Source: Colias croceus
Lineage: Eukaryota; Arthropoda; Insecta; Lepidoptera; Pieridae
Assembly: GCF_905220415.1 (NCBI RefSeq)
Contig: NC_059547.1
Location: 7,266,501 to 7,330,500 of the forward strand
Length of the DNA: 64,000 nt
Direction: 5' to 3'
The notes beneath the pieces are model-generated. The model did not search any database. It had not been told where the DNA came from and worked only from the letters and a program-made list of their open reading frames with translations. The translations under genes and the position numbers were made by a program. Shown here in pieces: positions 10,537 to 23,326 of the stretch; positions within the stretch are counted from its first letter, which is position 1, and each line of letters starts with the position of its first letter.

Positions 10537-13044
10537 TATATACCTACTTTTTGCCTGTCATGCGGTTGACTTTAGAAATTGCATTCTTTTCAGTTGATAA
10601 AAAATTACTCCGTCATTTGGGTTAGTTTTTGTTTTCTTGTTAACCTGCTGATGAATGGACGGTTTCACAGCTTCTGGATGTGTTCTGATTAGCTTATCTG
10701 TCTCTATAAATTACACTGTACGAAATTTTCGTCTTAAGAACACAGAATATCGAAGACATTGCCAACAAGTTGTGAAATCAGTCCTTAGTAGGTAATTCAT
10801 TTTAAAAATAAACTCCGGATATTTTTTGTTAAGTACTTCTTTTTGCGATTATTCTACCATAAAATTTTCTCACAAGATCACTAAGTGATCAAAAATTGGA
10901 TATAAGCTATTGTTTCGACGCGTCTCTGCTTGTGAAGTCGCTAGTACAGCGTCTTGCTAATATAAACCCATCTTGCGATAAGATTGTTTTACTTTGACGA
11001 GAATGTAGATAGAACTATTGTAAAATAGAATACAATATTATATTTTATTGTTAGTAAAAGATCTGACATGACTACGTCTTCTATATTGAAGATTGTTTAA
11101 TTTTACCGACACAAATGTAATATAAAATGTAGGTAAATGACTAATGTGCAATTTAATTGCATAATTTTTTATTGGTATTATGTGACACCTTGTTTATTTG
11201 TATCATAAACAGAATATTTTTATTACTTAACGTATATATAGTGTACCTTCATAGTCATCAGTCGAAAGTAAAACGATCAATCTGCACAATCCTTGCCCTG
11301 AAACTCCTTTGTTTTTTATCAGCACATAATTATAACTCAATATTAATCATGTGCTGTTTTAAAACTACATATATCAATCCAGTGAGGCGGATTGCGTTGC
11401 TAACGCAAAATTATTTTGCGTAATTTACCGATATTATCCAATGTTCAGATAAACAGTGGTTGTATGTGAGAAAAGATTAAACCGAAAGTTTCAGTAGGAA
11501 CAGATTTCTAGTTGTGTTAAATTTGATGGTAATCACTCTCTATTTGAACATTGCAAAATCGGTCCACGGTGTGCCGAATATATATGTTAAATGTGTCAAA
11601 TGACAAATGTATGTCCCCAGTTTGAATTAGCGTGTTAACTATGCTATGAATGTTTGTCAAGAAGAAATACACACAATCGTGACGTATTTGCGTTTTGCGT
11701 GAAGAAATGTTTGACTGATATTGGTCAATTGAGATTCAAATCTCAGCCAATAGAATGAGAGTTCCGACTTGTGACGTCACGAACCGTGGAGCGAAACGCT
11801 TCCGATTTGCTGATATAAATTGCACAAATACATTATCGAGTTTGTGTGTATTCCTCTATATTATTCGACGTTTATTAAATGTACTATCATTCAAACTTTA
11901 TAAATTATTATAATAATCGTTAGTGGACATCTAGCTAAGACACATACACCATTAAAGTTTCCTAAACAAGTTCAAAATATATTCGATGCAAAATAATTAA
12001 ACTCACGTTTTTGCGTCGAATGTATTTAGTCTTGTTCTTTCAAAACATGCATCGGCCATTAATCTATTCTTGTGGGCTTGTAAATAGCAACACGGTTTAT
12101 ATTATCAAAATGCCGTTAACTGATAGTCTTATTTCAGATAAAGTTTGATGTTTTATGGTGCTTCATGTCAGCTATGATAATTACTATAAGTTTCGCGACG
12201 TCTAAATTCATTTCGAATTCGGGACAATGCCGTTTCGCTACGCGATGGCATCCAAAATTTCTGGTAGTACAAAATTTTATTGCATTACGAATTAATTTAT
12301 CGCGAATTTTAGTGCCTCGACAGACGCGATAGTAAGCGCGGGCCGATAAATGTTTACGGTCCAAGCTTCCGGTCCGTGTGGAGAGGCCGTTAGGGATAAT
12401 ATGTCCGCTTATACGTGCCAGAATATTATTTTAGTTTTTGAAATATATATATGCTTAGTAATAGTGCGTGGGATCAAATCAGTTTTTTTTATATTTCTGA
12501 ATTGCTCCGTCAGATTTTCATACATGTGATTTAAAGTATGACCATTATTTATCCCCATATTAGTAATGCTCATAAACATTTACCATTATACACGTTAATT
12601 AAGGTAATAGTGTTAAGTTCGCGCGGTTTTTACTTTCATAAAATATGATATGCAAAACTATGTAATCCAGTCTAGTGTTACTATGTACGGCGTATTACGA
12701 GTGTCCCCGAAGCTTCTCCTTTAGCTTTAGGCTGCGGTGGATTTGTGTTTCGCACAAATTATAAGTCACCTATTATTATATTATTATTGTTCGTGTGGAC
12801 ATTTTATATCGGTGATTTTTTATAGAAGGGTTTGTACAGCGAGGATTTTTTAGAAAATTTTTATATTGCATTGCGCTTTTAAGGCTTTCGATGTGTTATT
12901 TCGAGACGATTTTGTTACCCGTTTTAGTGTTTTATCAATTAATGGATACGAGTAAATAATGATAATATCAATTAATATTTCAAATTTTAACCTAATTATA
13001 AAATTTTAAGTAAGGACGTAGTAGTTCGTAGACTACTGCCCCCC

Positions 13045-13148
13045 TAGACAAGTGGCTTTCTATTAGCGTAACGTTTGATAGAATAGATTATTATCTATTT
13101 TATAATCTATTCTATCAAACGTTACGCTAAACGAATGCCACTTGTCTA
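13045..13148. mobile_element. 104-bp fold-back MITE
   Basis: An almost perfect inverted repeat has ends TAGACAAGTGGC and inner arms TTAGCGTAACGTTTGATAGA. It would fold into one long hairpin. The flanks are C-rich on both sides, so the target duplication cannot be read. Confidence 0.75.
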
Positions 13149-13786
13149 ACCCCTCTGGAGTAAATACGATAATAATATAACGCAAGTAATTGGGCAGCGT
13201 AACGACGTAACGACGTGGCACTCCATAGTGTCATTGTACTTAGTTAGCGTATAACATTATAGTCAAGACTTTGAAATTAATAACTTTGAGTACTCGTTAA
13301 TTCAATGTAGATATTTATTTTTGTTATTGTAATGTACCCAAAATTACTATATTTATCGAAATATACTTGATAGAATTTTAGAAATCGACGACCAAGGCGG
13401 TCGCTGTAAGTAAGGATGACATTTCTTTGCATATAATAATGTTTGAAAATCTAAATGTTTCCCCGATATGGCATTTAAACGTGTTTAATACATAGATATT
13501 GTAAGAAAGCGGTGTGTCGTACTATCAAGTGAGTCGGAAATGCTAAACAATTGTCTAATGTGCTTCTCGCTGTAGATGTAAGTTGGCATGTTTTAATAAA
13601 TTGGAAGTGCTATAATCTATTATAATCAAAATATTTAAAATAATTAAGTTATGATTCTCCAATATTGTGGAAGATGTATAATATTTTTTACTAATAAATT
13701 TAATATTGTACATTGTGTTTTATTTCATCCCTGAAATTATTTTATAATGCATGCAAAATAATATACTTTCATTCACAGATTTATTA

Positions 13787-13961
13787 GGGCCGATTTTTCA
13801 ATTCTTGGTTAAAATTTATCCGTCCAATAAAGTATTACACGAACATTTTAAAATGTCACCTGTAAACTGTCAAATACGGACAATTAGAATACATTTTTGA
13901 AATGGTAGTTTAAAACGTTATTCGATGAATAAGTTTTAACCAAGGATTGAAAAATTAGCCC
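13787..13961. mobile_element. Harbinger-type MITE, copy 1
   Basis: The element is 175 bp with ends GGGCCGATTTTTCAATTCTT and its inverted match ending AGCCC. It is flanked by TTA at 13784-13786 and 13962-13964. A second copy of the same family is at 53010-53186, also with TTA. Confidence 0.85.
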
Positions 13962-15168
13962 TTAGACAAATAAAAGACACGAATCTCAACAATAAATATA
14001 TTTATTATCACAATACATAGTAGGTACTACTTGCCCAACAACACACAATAACAACTATGACTAAATAACTATTCATAATTTATTTAAAGCAAATTCTGCG
14101 TATCATTTGCACTAAACGCGTATCAACATTCCAGTTTCTACAAATAAGCATTTAACATTTATTCTTACTTCATAAAACTGTATAAAATTCTATATTTTGT
14201 ATCTGCAAAGACTAAAGTTCATTTTTATATTATTTTTTTTTTCAAATATTCCTATGGGAACATATTGCAAGAGTTGGTCCAATTAAAATTAATATCATAG
14301 TCACAGCGGAGCAAAAGCTCGTCATTATATGAACTTATAATTTGCAATAGCGTTAGCTCATAGCATCAGTTAACTTTTATGTAGCAAACTTATATTTTAT
14401 TCAGGTTTATTCCGTGCATATTATTGCTATGCTTTTTTGCAGTGTGACATTCAGTAGTATTTCATAACGTACACAAGTACAGTGCATTAGTACACTTTAT
14501 CAGTTAATATTTAACCTATACATATAATATATAATATTATATAATATATAATATTACTAGCTTTCCGCCCGCGGCTTCGCCCGCGTTTTCAGAGAAAACC
14601 CCGCATAGTTCCCTTTCCCGTGGGATTTCCGGGATAAAACCTATCCTATCTCTCAAGTTGGATCGAACTGCACATGGTGTGCGAATTTTATTATAATCGG
14701 TTAAGTGGTTTAGGAGTCCATTGAGGACAAACATTGTGACACAAGATTTATATAATATATAAGATTAACAAACAAAAGTCATTAGCAATTTGTACGAAAA
14801 TTTTTCACTCAAGTCCTCTTTAAAAATATCATTTTTCCACAAAAAAACTATTCAGAGATCGATTACCTACGCGAACCAAGAAAAGCGTGAGTTCATCTCA
14901 TTTTTCCTACCAAAACGAAAATTAATGACTTGTAACTTTCTACATAATATTTTTAAAACAAGAACGTGTGGCTATACTGAACGTTAACAAAAAAATATTG
15001 CAAGTTATATGATGGTTTCTTTTAAAAATAAATTATTTACTTATTTTAATAATAATTCTTTGTAAATGTAGCTTACGAAAAATATCACAATCTATTGAAT
15101 CAGGCAAACTACGAATTCTACCTGATGTCAGGTCAATACAGATAAAAAACAATTGCAATAAATATTAT
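13962..15168. other. Intergenic, downstream of Ucp4
   Basis: AT-rich DNA between the putative drk 3' end and the Ucp4 stop codon. Apart from the Helitron-like copy at 14557-14764, no gene or repeat structure is recognised. It probably contains the Ucp4 3' UTR (minus strand). On that strand, A-rich hexamers occur but none is decisive. Confidence 0.5.
14557..14764 (-). mobile_element. Helitron-like non-autonomous repeat
   Basis: On the minus strand it begins TCTTATATATT and ends with the GC-rich tail CGGGCGGAAAGCTAG followed by T. It therefore sits between A and T, as Helitrons do. The internal segment (TTGGATCGAACTGCACATGG on +) is shared with 18654-18820 and 33998-34164. Confidence 0.7.
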
Positions 15169-18100
15169 CTAAAACGTGTGTCCTCCGATAGCAAGCATGA
15201 TGTTTTCAAAGGCGATCCAGTTTATAAGCGCCCAAGGGCCGAGTCGCATCCATAGAGGTAGGAACCCTTTGTAAAGGGATAGTATACCCTCGTTCCGGAC
15301 CGACTGCTGTAAACAATCGATCATGCCGCGGTAGAGGGTGCCCCTGGAACAAGTAAAAGCGTGAAATGTTATACTTGGTGGGTAGGTATAAATGAAATAA
15401 TACAGGATGATAATATCGTATTTTAATAAAATAAAATGAATAGGTAAAGAAATAATTTTTATGTTTGGCATAGGATAGGGCCCAGATGCTTGTACATTTA
15501 CGGAATATGTATTGTTAGGTATATATTATAATTAAATTAATTTATTTAAAAAACAATACACTTCTATTCATCAATATATATAAATGATTATTCTACTCTA
15601 CACTCATTGGAGAAAATTCGGTAAAAAATATAAGGTAATTTCTAACCGTAGGCGTAGGTATTTAATCTATAGGTATGTACAGTACTCCAAAAGTGATAAT
15701 GCGCATAGAAATCTTCGTCAAAGTTCGGTAACTGTCATATGCTCGGAGCGTCCGAAGACGATATGTATATAGAGTGGTGAAATGCATTTTCTTCTTGCAT
15801 AATTTAGTAAAATTTGTTTAGCCAAATGAAATACATTTTGGAAATACGACAATTACGAAGATTTGCATGCGCATTATTAGTTTTGGAGTACTGTAAGTAC
15901 CTAGGTACACTACGTTTTTATGCAAACGTCATAAACATGCAAACGCCCAACGAATGATTCTCAAACAACAACAACATTCTAACATCGCATCCGAAGGTCT
16001 GGAGTATTTGGAATGAAAGGGAAAGGAGACCTACGTATGTTCGCGCGCGACTTTGACCCCGTTACGTGACCTCTACCGCACTATTCACCCACTTTACACT
16101 TAGTACTATGCAATCTCGTGAAAATATTGATTTCGTGCACGAGTATTGATTAGTTGCGGTACGTTTCCATGAATATTTTAGTTACGCGTGTAACGTGTTC
16201 GAATAGCGCGTTTGGCTTTATAGGAAAAAGGCGTGTTTTGTTATTGATTAGATGAAAGAGGATGCATTGCTACTTTGATACTGTAGTATCGGAATGCGAA
16301 ATATTTATTAAAATGATAAAAAAAAGTTTAAGTAATGATGGTGAGATAGGTACCTATTTAAATCATGCCTTATATTATAGTCAGTGGAATGTAGCCAACA
16401 AACAAAGAAAGAAAAACACTTCGTTATTATACTTAATAATAATCAGTGTTGATTCAAATATTAATTAATAATTATTATTTATAAGTGACTTCGTTACCGT
16501 AACCCCAAAATAATATTACAAAGTACAAACTCATGCACTCATTACAGTTTCGTCGACCTCAATTGCTTGTCGATAAAAATTTACTCTTTTTTTCAGTAAC
16601 CCTCTAAGTCTCTCAAAAGAACCGCTTTAATTTTTTTTTTCTAATAGTGCAATTTAATTTTACGATACAAGTGATTTATTGGAATGACTCACATTTTATA
16701 GTTAGGACAACCCTATATGCTACCATAGATTAAATATTATCTACTTATATGTTATAAGACTTTCTCTATTCATGCAAATTAACCCAAATTTAAATGTAAA
16801 ATAGAAAGATGGTGCAACCGATGCAAGGAATGTCTTTCAACGACGAATCGTAAAACAGCTGATCGGAATTTTTAACCAGGTTACAACTTATAGTATGACT
16901 GATCACTGAAATGAAGTCACGACCTCCAGCACACATTGTTACCTTAATTGACATACATATAACAACACTACATAGTAACATTACATTCATACACATAGTA
17001 TCTTATAACCAAAATTACCTCCCATCCGGCCCCACAGGTTGGTTCATGAGCCTCGTCTTCATCACATCAGCGGGAGTTCCCACGACAGCGGCTACAAAGC
17101 CAGCAGTGAACGCAGCAGCACCATGCACTATGGCATTGTCGGCCATTCCGAATTCACGGATAAGGAACTGTTTGGTAAAATCGTACGCGGCGAGGTCGCC
17201 CATGTTGACTAGAGCTGCTCTTTGCACGTTTGGGACCGCGCCTGAAAGTATTTACATTTAGATCTTATTGTAGCTTATGAAAATTTGAAATAACTACAAA
17301 ACTTTCTTTTTTATCTTTTACAAAACTAAAAGCTAAAGCTAACTAAAGCTGCTAAGTCAAGGTAAATTTCTTCAAGTCTTTCAACAGTTTTTACAAGATA
17401 AAAAGCTTTTATAATTGTAATATATGTCTGCTGGTATTGCTGAATGAGACAAACGGATTACTTTTTTATTTTATGATTTTAAAAATTGTACGCTATGTTT
17501 AACAGATAAAATTAATTATTTTTGACAAACAATGATCAGAACATACCTCTCCAAAAGCCCTTAATCCCGCCTTCCGCATACAGCATTACATACACCTGCC
17601 TACAGTTGGAGAACCTTGGCGCTTTTCCTTGCAACAACCTCCTGCCTTCAGCCTGCATCTGGACCTTCACCAGGTCGGTTGGTGATGCGATCAGCTGCGC
17701 GAGGGATCCCGCCGCCAGCCCGCCTGCCGGACTTCGCGCCAATTAAACGTTATTTCATGGACACGTTGTTAATTTTTTTCTAACTTCTAATAAAAAGTTA
17801 TATTCATAATAGGAAATAGTTTCTTTCCACATGTACAAACATACCTATATGGATAAAAATTGTATTAATAGGCGTGGAATTCGTGGAAAGCTGGTGGCCA
17901 CTGGCCTGATGCCTATGGTAAGCGTAAACTAAGGCACGAAATAAACTTTAAATGATTTAGAAGAGAAAATCTTCAAAATATTATATCTATGTCGCCCACA
18001 ACATGAAAATTAGGACATCACAGTTTATCACAGTACATACCTATTCACACATTAGATCCAGCTATACCGTCTGGTGCAGAATGCAGCACTGGCTACCTAT

Positions 18101-21100
18101 TTGATCTATTTGTCGCTAAAAATTTATGTACAAAAAATAAAAAACCAATTGGAAAGTATTCTTTTAATCTACCGCTATGTAGTTAGGCACAACATCTGCG
18201 TTTTATGGTGTTTCCGGTTGCAATCTGTTATTTGGGTTTCGACCATATAAAAACAAGTGCCAACATCGTTCGTGTTCGTAACAAATAACCCGTAATTCGT
18301 AAAATGAAACTATCAAAATCATATTTTGTATTTGTAAACAGCTTATAATTATAACCAAATGACTTGACCTTCAAAATAAAGTCAATAACCTCGCATCTTA
18401 TTGCTTATCAAATAATCGAGATAGTAACTATTATTATGCAAACAATGTGAATGATAAAACGAAACGTATTACAAAATTAAACATTGAATTGAAGGTCAAT
18501 AACACTGCACATACTAGTTCTTTATCAACTCCTCATGGTCATTGATAACACGAAATAATTTACACATTCTAACGAACCTCGTTATTTCTAGAGTTTAATT
18601 TATTTGAAACCTAAGTAGGTATATAATTATATATGTTTTTATTATTTTTCTTATCTTAATATATATAAATCTCGTGTCACAATGTTTGTCCTCAATAGAC
18701 TCCTAAACCACTTAACCGATTATAATAAAATTCGCACACCATGTGCAGTTCGATCCAACTTGAGAGATAGGATAGTTTAAACATGTAGATACCACGGGCG
18801 AAGCCGGGGCGGACCTCTAGTATTATGTATTCTTTGATACTACGTAATTTCTATTGTTTATAACAACATGAATTTCAGACTTCAGTAGGTAAACAAGTAA
18901 TATTTATGTGCCTTTAAGGATTTTTCCCATAAATAACTCAACGATAGTCGATAACCTAGCCATAACCTCATGACTTGTACGTTCCCAACTAGCTAATTAG
19001 TTAATCAATAAGTTATTATTTGCATAATGTATGCATTGAATAAATATATTTAACCTTATTTTATGTTTCAATCGTATCGCTTTCATAGAATTTAAGTACC
19101 TACTCATAAAATTATATTAATTAATTCATTTCCTTTTTCCTATTCCGCATTCTTCATAGCCTAGATTTTCCGTCACTGTAATCCTTTTTTTTTCAACTTA
19201 AGAAACGAAATCCTCAAAATAATCAATATTCAATATTCTTTAAAGGTTTCTAAATACTCTACAACAAAAATTAATGACTTTCTCACCCACAGAGGCCGCT
19301 CCCAGTGAAACTTTTCCATTTTCGTCTTTGAAATAACTTCGAAAGTGTTCATAGAAAATCAATCGGCTCCCCGAGTAGATTGCATGTCGCTGGAACATAG
19401 GCATCAATCCGCTCCATAGCTTTAATACGCCTTCCTGCTTCGCTATCCCCACAGCAGTTTTTATCATTCCATGGTTCTCTAACTGAAAATTTATATTATC
19501 TGTAGACTGATTCATAAGTTTCCGAACGACAAGGTATGGAGATTATATTTCTACAAAAGTAATTGACCAAAACAATTCCATTAATGTAATTGAATTGAAT
19601 GTGATTGATCTGATTGAAAGCTCAAAGTCGTTTGTAAATGCAACCACTGAGGGGGAAAGTAAGATGAATTACGTTTCAAGCAAGTGATTGATCATTAACT
19701 TGAAATGTAGGTAATGCAGATTGGAATAGTGATTTGTTTCCAATTTCCAATATAATAAAAGCGATAATAAAGCATTTTCTTATACCTGCTTGAGGCATTT
19801 TTTTATGCTCTGACATACCTGATGTAATTGCGCAAATATTAATTATGTATTAATTAGTCAATAATCTTGAGACGCGGTCAATAATCACAGGAATATTTAT
19901 TTTGTGTATCGTATTTGAAAACCTCTATTCCTATGATATATAAACTTAATTTCCGTCATAACTAATCGTAATTGAATAAACAGCCTATTTTAATTATTCA
20001 AAGTCGAATTCAAAATGTTTTCTACCCAGCGCTCCCTGAACTAAGTAGAGTTCAGGGAGCGCTGGGTAGAAAATATTTTGTTGGAAGACCAATGGAAATA
20101 AATAATCTAAATGTTAGACGATAAAGGGGAAATAAATTTATCTTATTGGGCTATTTATAATTCCAAAAATGAGCAGAGTGTAAAGAATATTCTACATAAT
20201 ACAGTAACAATAACAGTAACAGTACTATATACCTATATTATGCTTTATACAGGGACTAAATAATAAAGACCGAGTTTGCGTCATTAGTCTGTTTATAGTG
20301 GACAGCACAGGACAGCACAAATGCTAGTTCATTTATTATTTCTGAAATCAATATACCCATGTGCGTATTTCAGAATAGATGATGGTATTCAATATTCATG
20401 ACCATGGCGAACAAACCTAACATAAAATTAAATTTTGTCTGTATGTAGTAGAGGTTCTCAATTTGTCTGTATTTTTGAAGATACTTCTTTTATTTGAAAG
20501 CTATATAGGGCTTGGCTAGGGCCTATTCGGTTGGTCCGACTTAAATTTCGTTCTTTTCTGACAATTTGTGGGTGGTTTATTTTTTTGTAAAAGAAGATTT
20601 AAAAGAAATTTACCTTGTAACCTGATTGCTTTGCAGCTGCGACTTCTGACTGTATCTGTAACCTTGTTTTTGTTAAATCGAACGGGTACGTTGCTGAAAA
20701 AGAACAAGTTTTCATCGTGACGTGTAAAAAACCAAAACAAGAAAAAAGCTAATCTACTAATCACAAAGTCTTTGAGGTATATTACATACATAAGTAATTA
20801 AAGGTCACTGTTCATTAACTTAACATAGGTATCTACATTATAGAACAGAACAAACACTTCAATAGTATATCTAAATTCTATAACGGCGAGCAAGATCTTC
20901 CAATCAAATAAAATTAGTAAAGTGAATAATTCTAGAAGGTACCATAACAAATCAGCTGTTTTTGGGCAGCATTTCGCTGAGGCTATTCCGTTTGCCACAT
21001 TTACTTGTATTTAGTGTTATGGAAATAAATATCTTTTCTATCTTTCTTTTTATACCTGCTTCCGCGGCCCAAGCGCCCAGCACAGCCACAGCATAGCGGG

Positions 21101-21158
21101 ACGCAATAGAATCCGTCGCTTTCGACGCGGGGTGGTCGGCGTTCCGTAATACCGGCAT
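15169..21158 (-). CDS. Ucp4: Mitochondrial carrier, uncoupling protein 4 type
   Basis: Six exons (21158-21056, 20693-20614, 19482-19287, 17723-17547, 17241-17019, 15343-15169) join in frame to 317 residues, the normal length of UCP4. The three carrier repeats each keep the PX(D/E)XX(K/R) signature: YPFDLTKTR (residues 37-45), SPTDLVKVQ (140-148) and TPADVMKTR (241-249). Family-specific matches to insect/vertebrate UCP4 are NVQRAALVNMGDLAAYD in repeat 3 and LYKGFLPLWMRLGPWALINW near the C-terminus. It should be a six-helix inner-membrane protein that moves protons or small anions; UCP4 is best known from the nervous system. Start: the only upstream Met of the first carrier helix (MPVLRNADHPASKATDS). 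The acceptor of exon 4 (CCGGCAG) lacks a pyrimidine tract, but the frame and similarity support it. Introns hold a Helitron-like copy and a strong hairpin. Confidence 0.93.
18654..18820 (+). mobile_element. Helitron-like repeat in Ucp4 intron 3
   Basis: Starts A|TCTTAATATATATAAATCTC and ends GGGGCGGACCTCTAG|T. It belongs to the same family as 14557-14764 and 33998-34164, with TC...CTAG termini between A and T. Confidence 0.72.
20011..20080. repeat. Near-perfect 70-nt hairpin in Ucp4 intron 2
   Basis: Arms 20018-20042 and 20049-20073 are perfect inverted repeats (25 bp, starting TTTTCTACCCAGCGCTCCCT) around the 6-nt loop AAGTAG. The stem extends seven more pairs on each side (20011-20017 with 20074-20080) with one G-T mismatch. 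Its size resembles a small-RNA precursor or a fresh palindrome. No function is shown. Confidence 0.85.
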
Positions 21159-21590
21159 TGTTATCTAGCTATTAGTTCCTTTTCCATACTACCTGGAACA
21201 AATGGTTATTTAATAATAATAAAAGAGCTGAGATAGCGCATTCTACAAAATGCTTGTACCTATAGAGTATAGGTAGGTATTGCAGATATAAGTTGATGTC
21301 TTGTATGTGAATTTTTTTAATCATTTATTACTATTTACAAATCTGAATGGATAGGTACATGAACAGTTTTTATGAGAATGGACAAAAACATTCCATTCAT
21401 ACAGAATGATATTAAAATTTGCACAATAAACATGGTTTTATCTGGAACGGATTACGTTGCCTTGCGTCAGTGAAAGTATAACTACGGACTACCTAAGTAA
21501 TATCTAACGAAAGTGAAAACCTATCTCATAGATTATTGTGCAAAAATGAATTAAATTTGCTATTCAATGATAAATCGAATTATTATAGTA
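21159..21590. promoter_or_regulatory. Region upstream of Ucp4 start
   Basis: The 430 bp upstream of the Ucp4 start codon, up to the TA target of the next transposon, presumably contain the 5' UTR or an upstream intron. No TATA box or initiator could be fixed confidently. A transcription start far upstream is also possible. Confidence 0.3.
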
Positions 21591-22817
21591 GATAGGGAGG
21601 CGAAGAGGGGAATTTTCTGCAATACTCGAGCGTGGCAGTTTAAGATATGAGAGATACCTTAGACCTAATAGAACAAACTTTTTCACTATTTAGCTCTATA
21701 TGTAGTGACGCGCGCCTAGGATAGACGATCAGATTAGTAAAAAAAAATCGATAGTCTGAAATACTCGAGCGCGTCAGATTAAGATATTGGGGGTTGATTT
21801 TAGTGTTTTAAGACTAAATTTAATTAATCTGACCATAAGTCCTTGACGCCGCCGAGTTATAGGGTCGCGAACTTGTAAAAAAAAAACGTTAACCCGGCAT
21901 TCTCGAGCGCGATTTTTTTTATTTTTATTTTGAAGAATATAATCTAAAACTTACTAAAAACACAAAATCTGCCGGTTTCCGCATGACCGGAAGTCTGGAG
22001 GAGCCATTTCGTCTTCCGAAAAACGCGTTGCAGCATATAAGTCGCGAACTTTACTTTTTCAAAAAAAAAAGTTTAAATAAACAAAAAAGGTAATTTTATT
22101 TTACAAAAAAAGGTCTCTTTTCATTTTTGTCCAAAGTTTAATTTTTTTTTACTTGAAGCATCATAAAAACTCAAACTCCCGGTTTTTTGAGTATATCTCG
22201 AAAACTGAGGGTGGTAAGAAAAATTGATATGAAATAACGATGATTAAAAAAAAGAAACCCACAAACCTTTTTCGGTCAGATTAAGAGAACCCACCAACAT
22301 TTTTATCAGATTAAGAAAATATGCTTTCAGGATACCTAGATAAACCTCCCCTATGAAAATCTGACGCGCTCGAGTATTTCAAAAGGACATTTTTTTTCTG
22401 CATTTTCAAAAATTCATCGTAACTTATCGTCATGCCGTAATCGTCAGTTTTTTTAAGGGGAGCTTTCTTGGGGCCTAATTAACACCCCTTCCGAAAATCT
22501 GACGCGCTCGAGTAAATTTTTTTTTTGTGCATTTTTGACGAATTTATATGCCTAGCCCCACCACGCAAACCGGCAGATTAGTATACCGTTGTTATCAGAG
22601 GCACTTGTGGCATACGTAGTATGAATATCTGACGCGCTCGAGAATGCCCAAGTAACTGTTTTTTTTTACATTTTTGAAAATCCGTACACGCCAAACCCAC
22701 CGCTAAAATGGTTTTTACCATAGAAGCTTTTCTTTTCGAAATTATTTTCTCTTTCGATTTTGATAAGTCTCGACGACGCCGTTGAATTACGCCATTTAGC
22801 TACCTCGCCTCCCTATC
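21591..22817. mobile_element. Unclassified non-autonomous DNA transposon, copy 1 (1227 bp)
   Basis: Terminal inverted repeats GATAGGGAGGCGA / TCGCCTCCCTATC are flanked by TA on both sides (21589-21590 and 22818-22819). Three CTCGAGCG(C/T)G(T/G)CAG-like motifs point one way (CTCGAG at 21625, 21764, 21902) and three point the other way (22369, 22507, 22637), spaced 130-139 bp. No transposase frame. Copy 2 at 28400-29616 is nearly identical and in the same orientation. Confidence 0.85.
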
Positions 22818-22850
22818 TATAGGTATAACTAGATTATAATTTATTTAACA

Positions 22851-23326
22851 CTAGCTTCCGCCCGCGACTCCGTCCGCGCGGATGTCGGTCTTCGCGTGGA
22901 TGGTTATTTCTCCATTTTGAGTACCTCTGTCAATAACATCTTATAAATATCTATTGGACCCAATTCCCAAATACGGCTAGGCCTATAATAATACGCAACG
23001 TGTATTCGCGGTTCTACGGAACAACGTCTATGGATAAAACTGAAAAATTAAGATTAATTTTTTTCTACGTATTTTTCCAGGATAAAAAGTATCCTATTTT
23101 ACGCCCAGGATAATAAGGTATAATTATACCAAGTTTCATCGAAATCGAACCGCTAGTTTTCACGTGATGCCTTCACATACAGACAGACAGACAGACAGAC
23201 AGACAAAAATTTTTTTAATCACATATTTGGGTTTGGTATCGATCCAGTAACACCCCCTGCTATTTATTTTTTCAATATTTTTAATGTACAGAATTGACCC
23301 TTCTACAGATTTATTATATGTATAGA
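22851..23326 (-). mobile_element. Helitron-like repeat, 476 bp, copy 1
   Basis: On the minus strand it begins A|TCTATACATATAATAAATC and ends GGAGTCGCGGGCGGAAGCTAG|T. Internal GTCT tandem units (on + CAGA repeats near 23181-23205). A near-identical copy is at 25274-25742, and a shorter relative is on the other strand at 51140-51457. Confidence 0.75.

Larger units (their letters stand above)
9948..13786 (+). other. Putative displaced drk 3' UTR and flank
   Basis: The first 90 bp right of the Harbinger element (GCTCGGCCGGCGCACGCTCC onward) are GC-rich like the drk exons. They would directly follow the drk stop in the empty site. The rest is AT-rich without a recognisable gene and contains three small TIR elements (10143-10357, 10374-10536, 13045-13148). 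An AATAAA at 13693-13698, followed by a GT-rich stretch, is a candidate polyadenylation site. That the 3' UTR reaches this far is inference. Confidence 0.45.

Noticed and set aside
11650..11880. Inverted AATACACACAA words near both edges, maybe a transposon
   Set aside because: Only about 12 bp match, with no readable target duplication.
15344..15471. Open frame extending the last Ucp4 exon upstream (starts MPNIKIISLPIHF)
   Set aside because: It crosses the splice acceptor at 15344 into intron; family similarity begins exactly at the exon.
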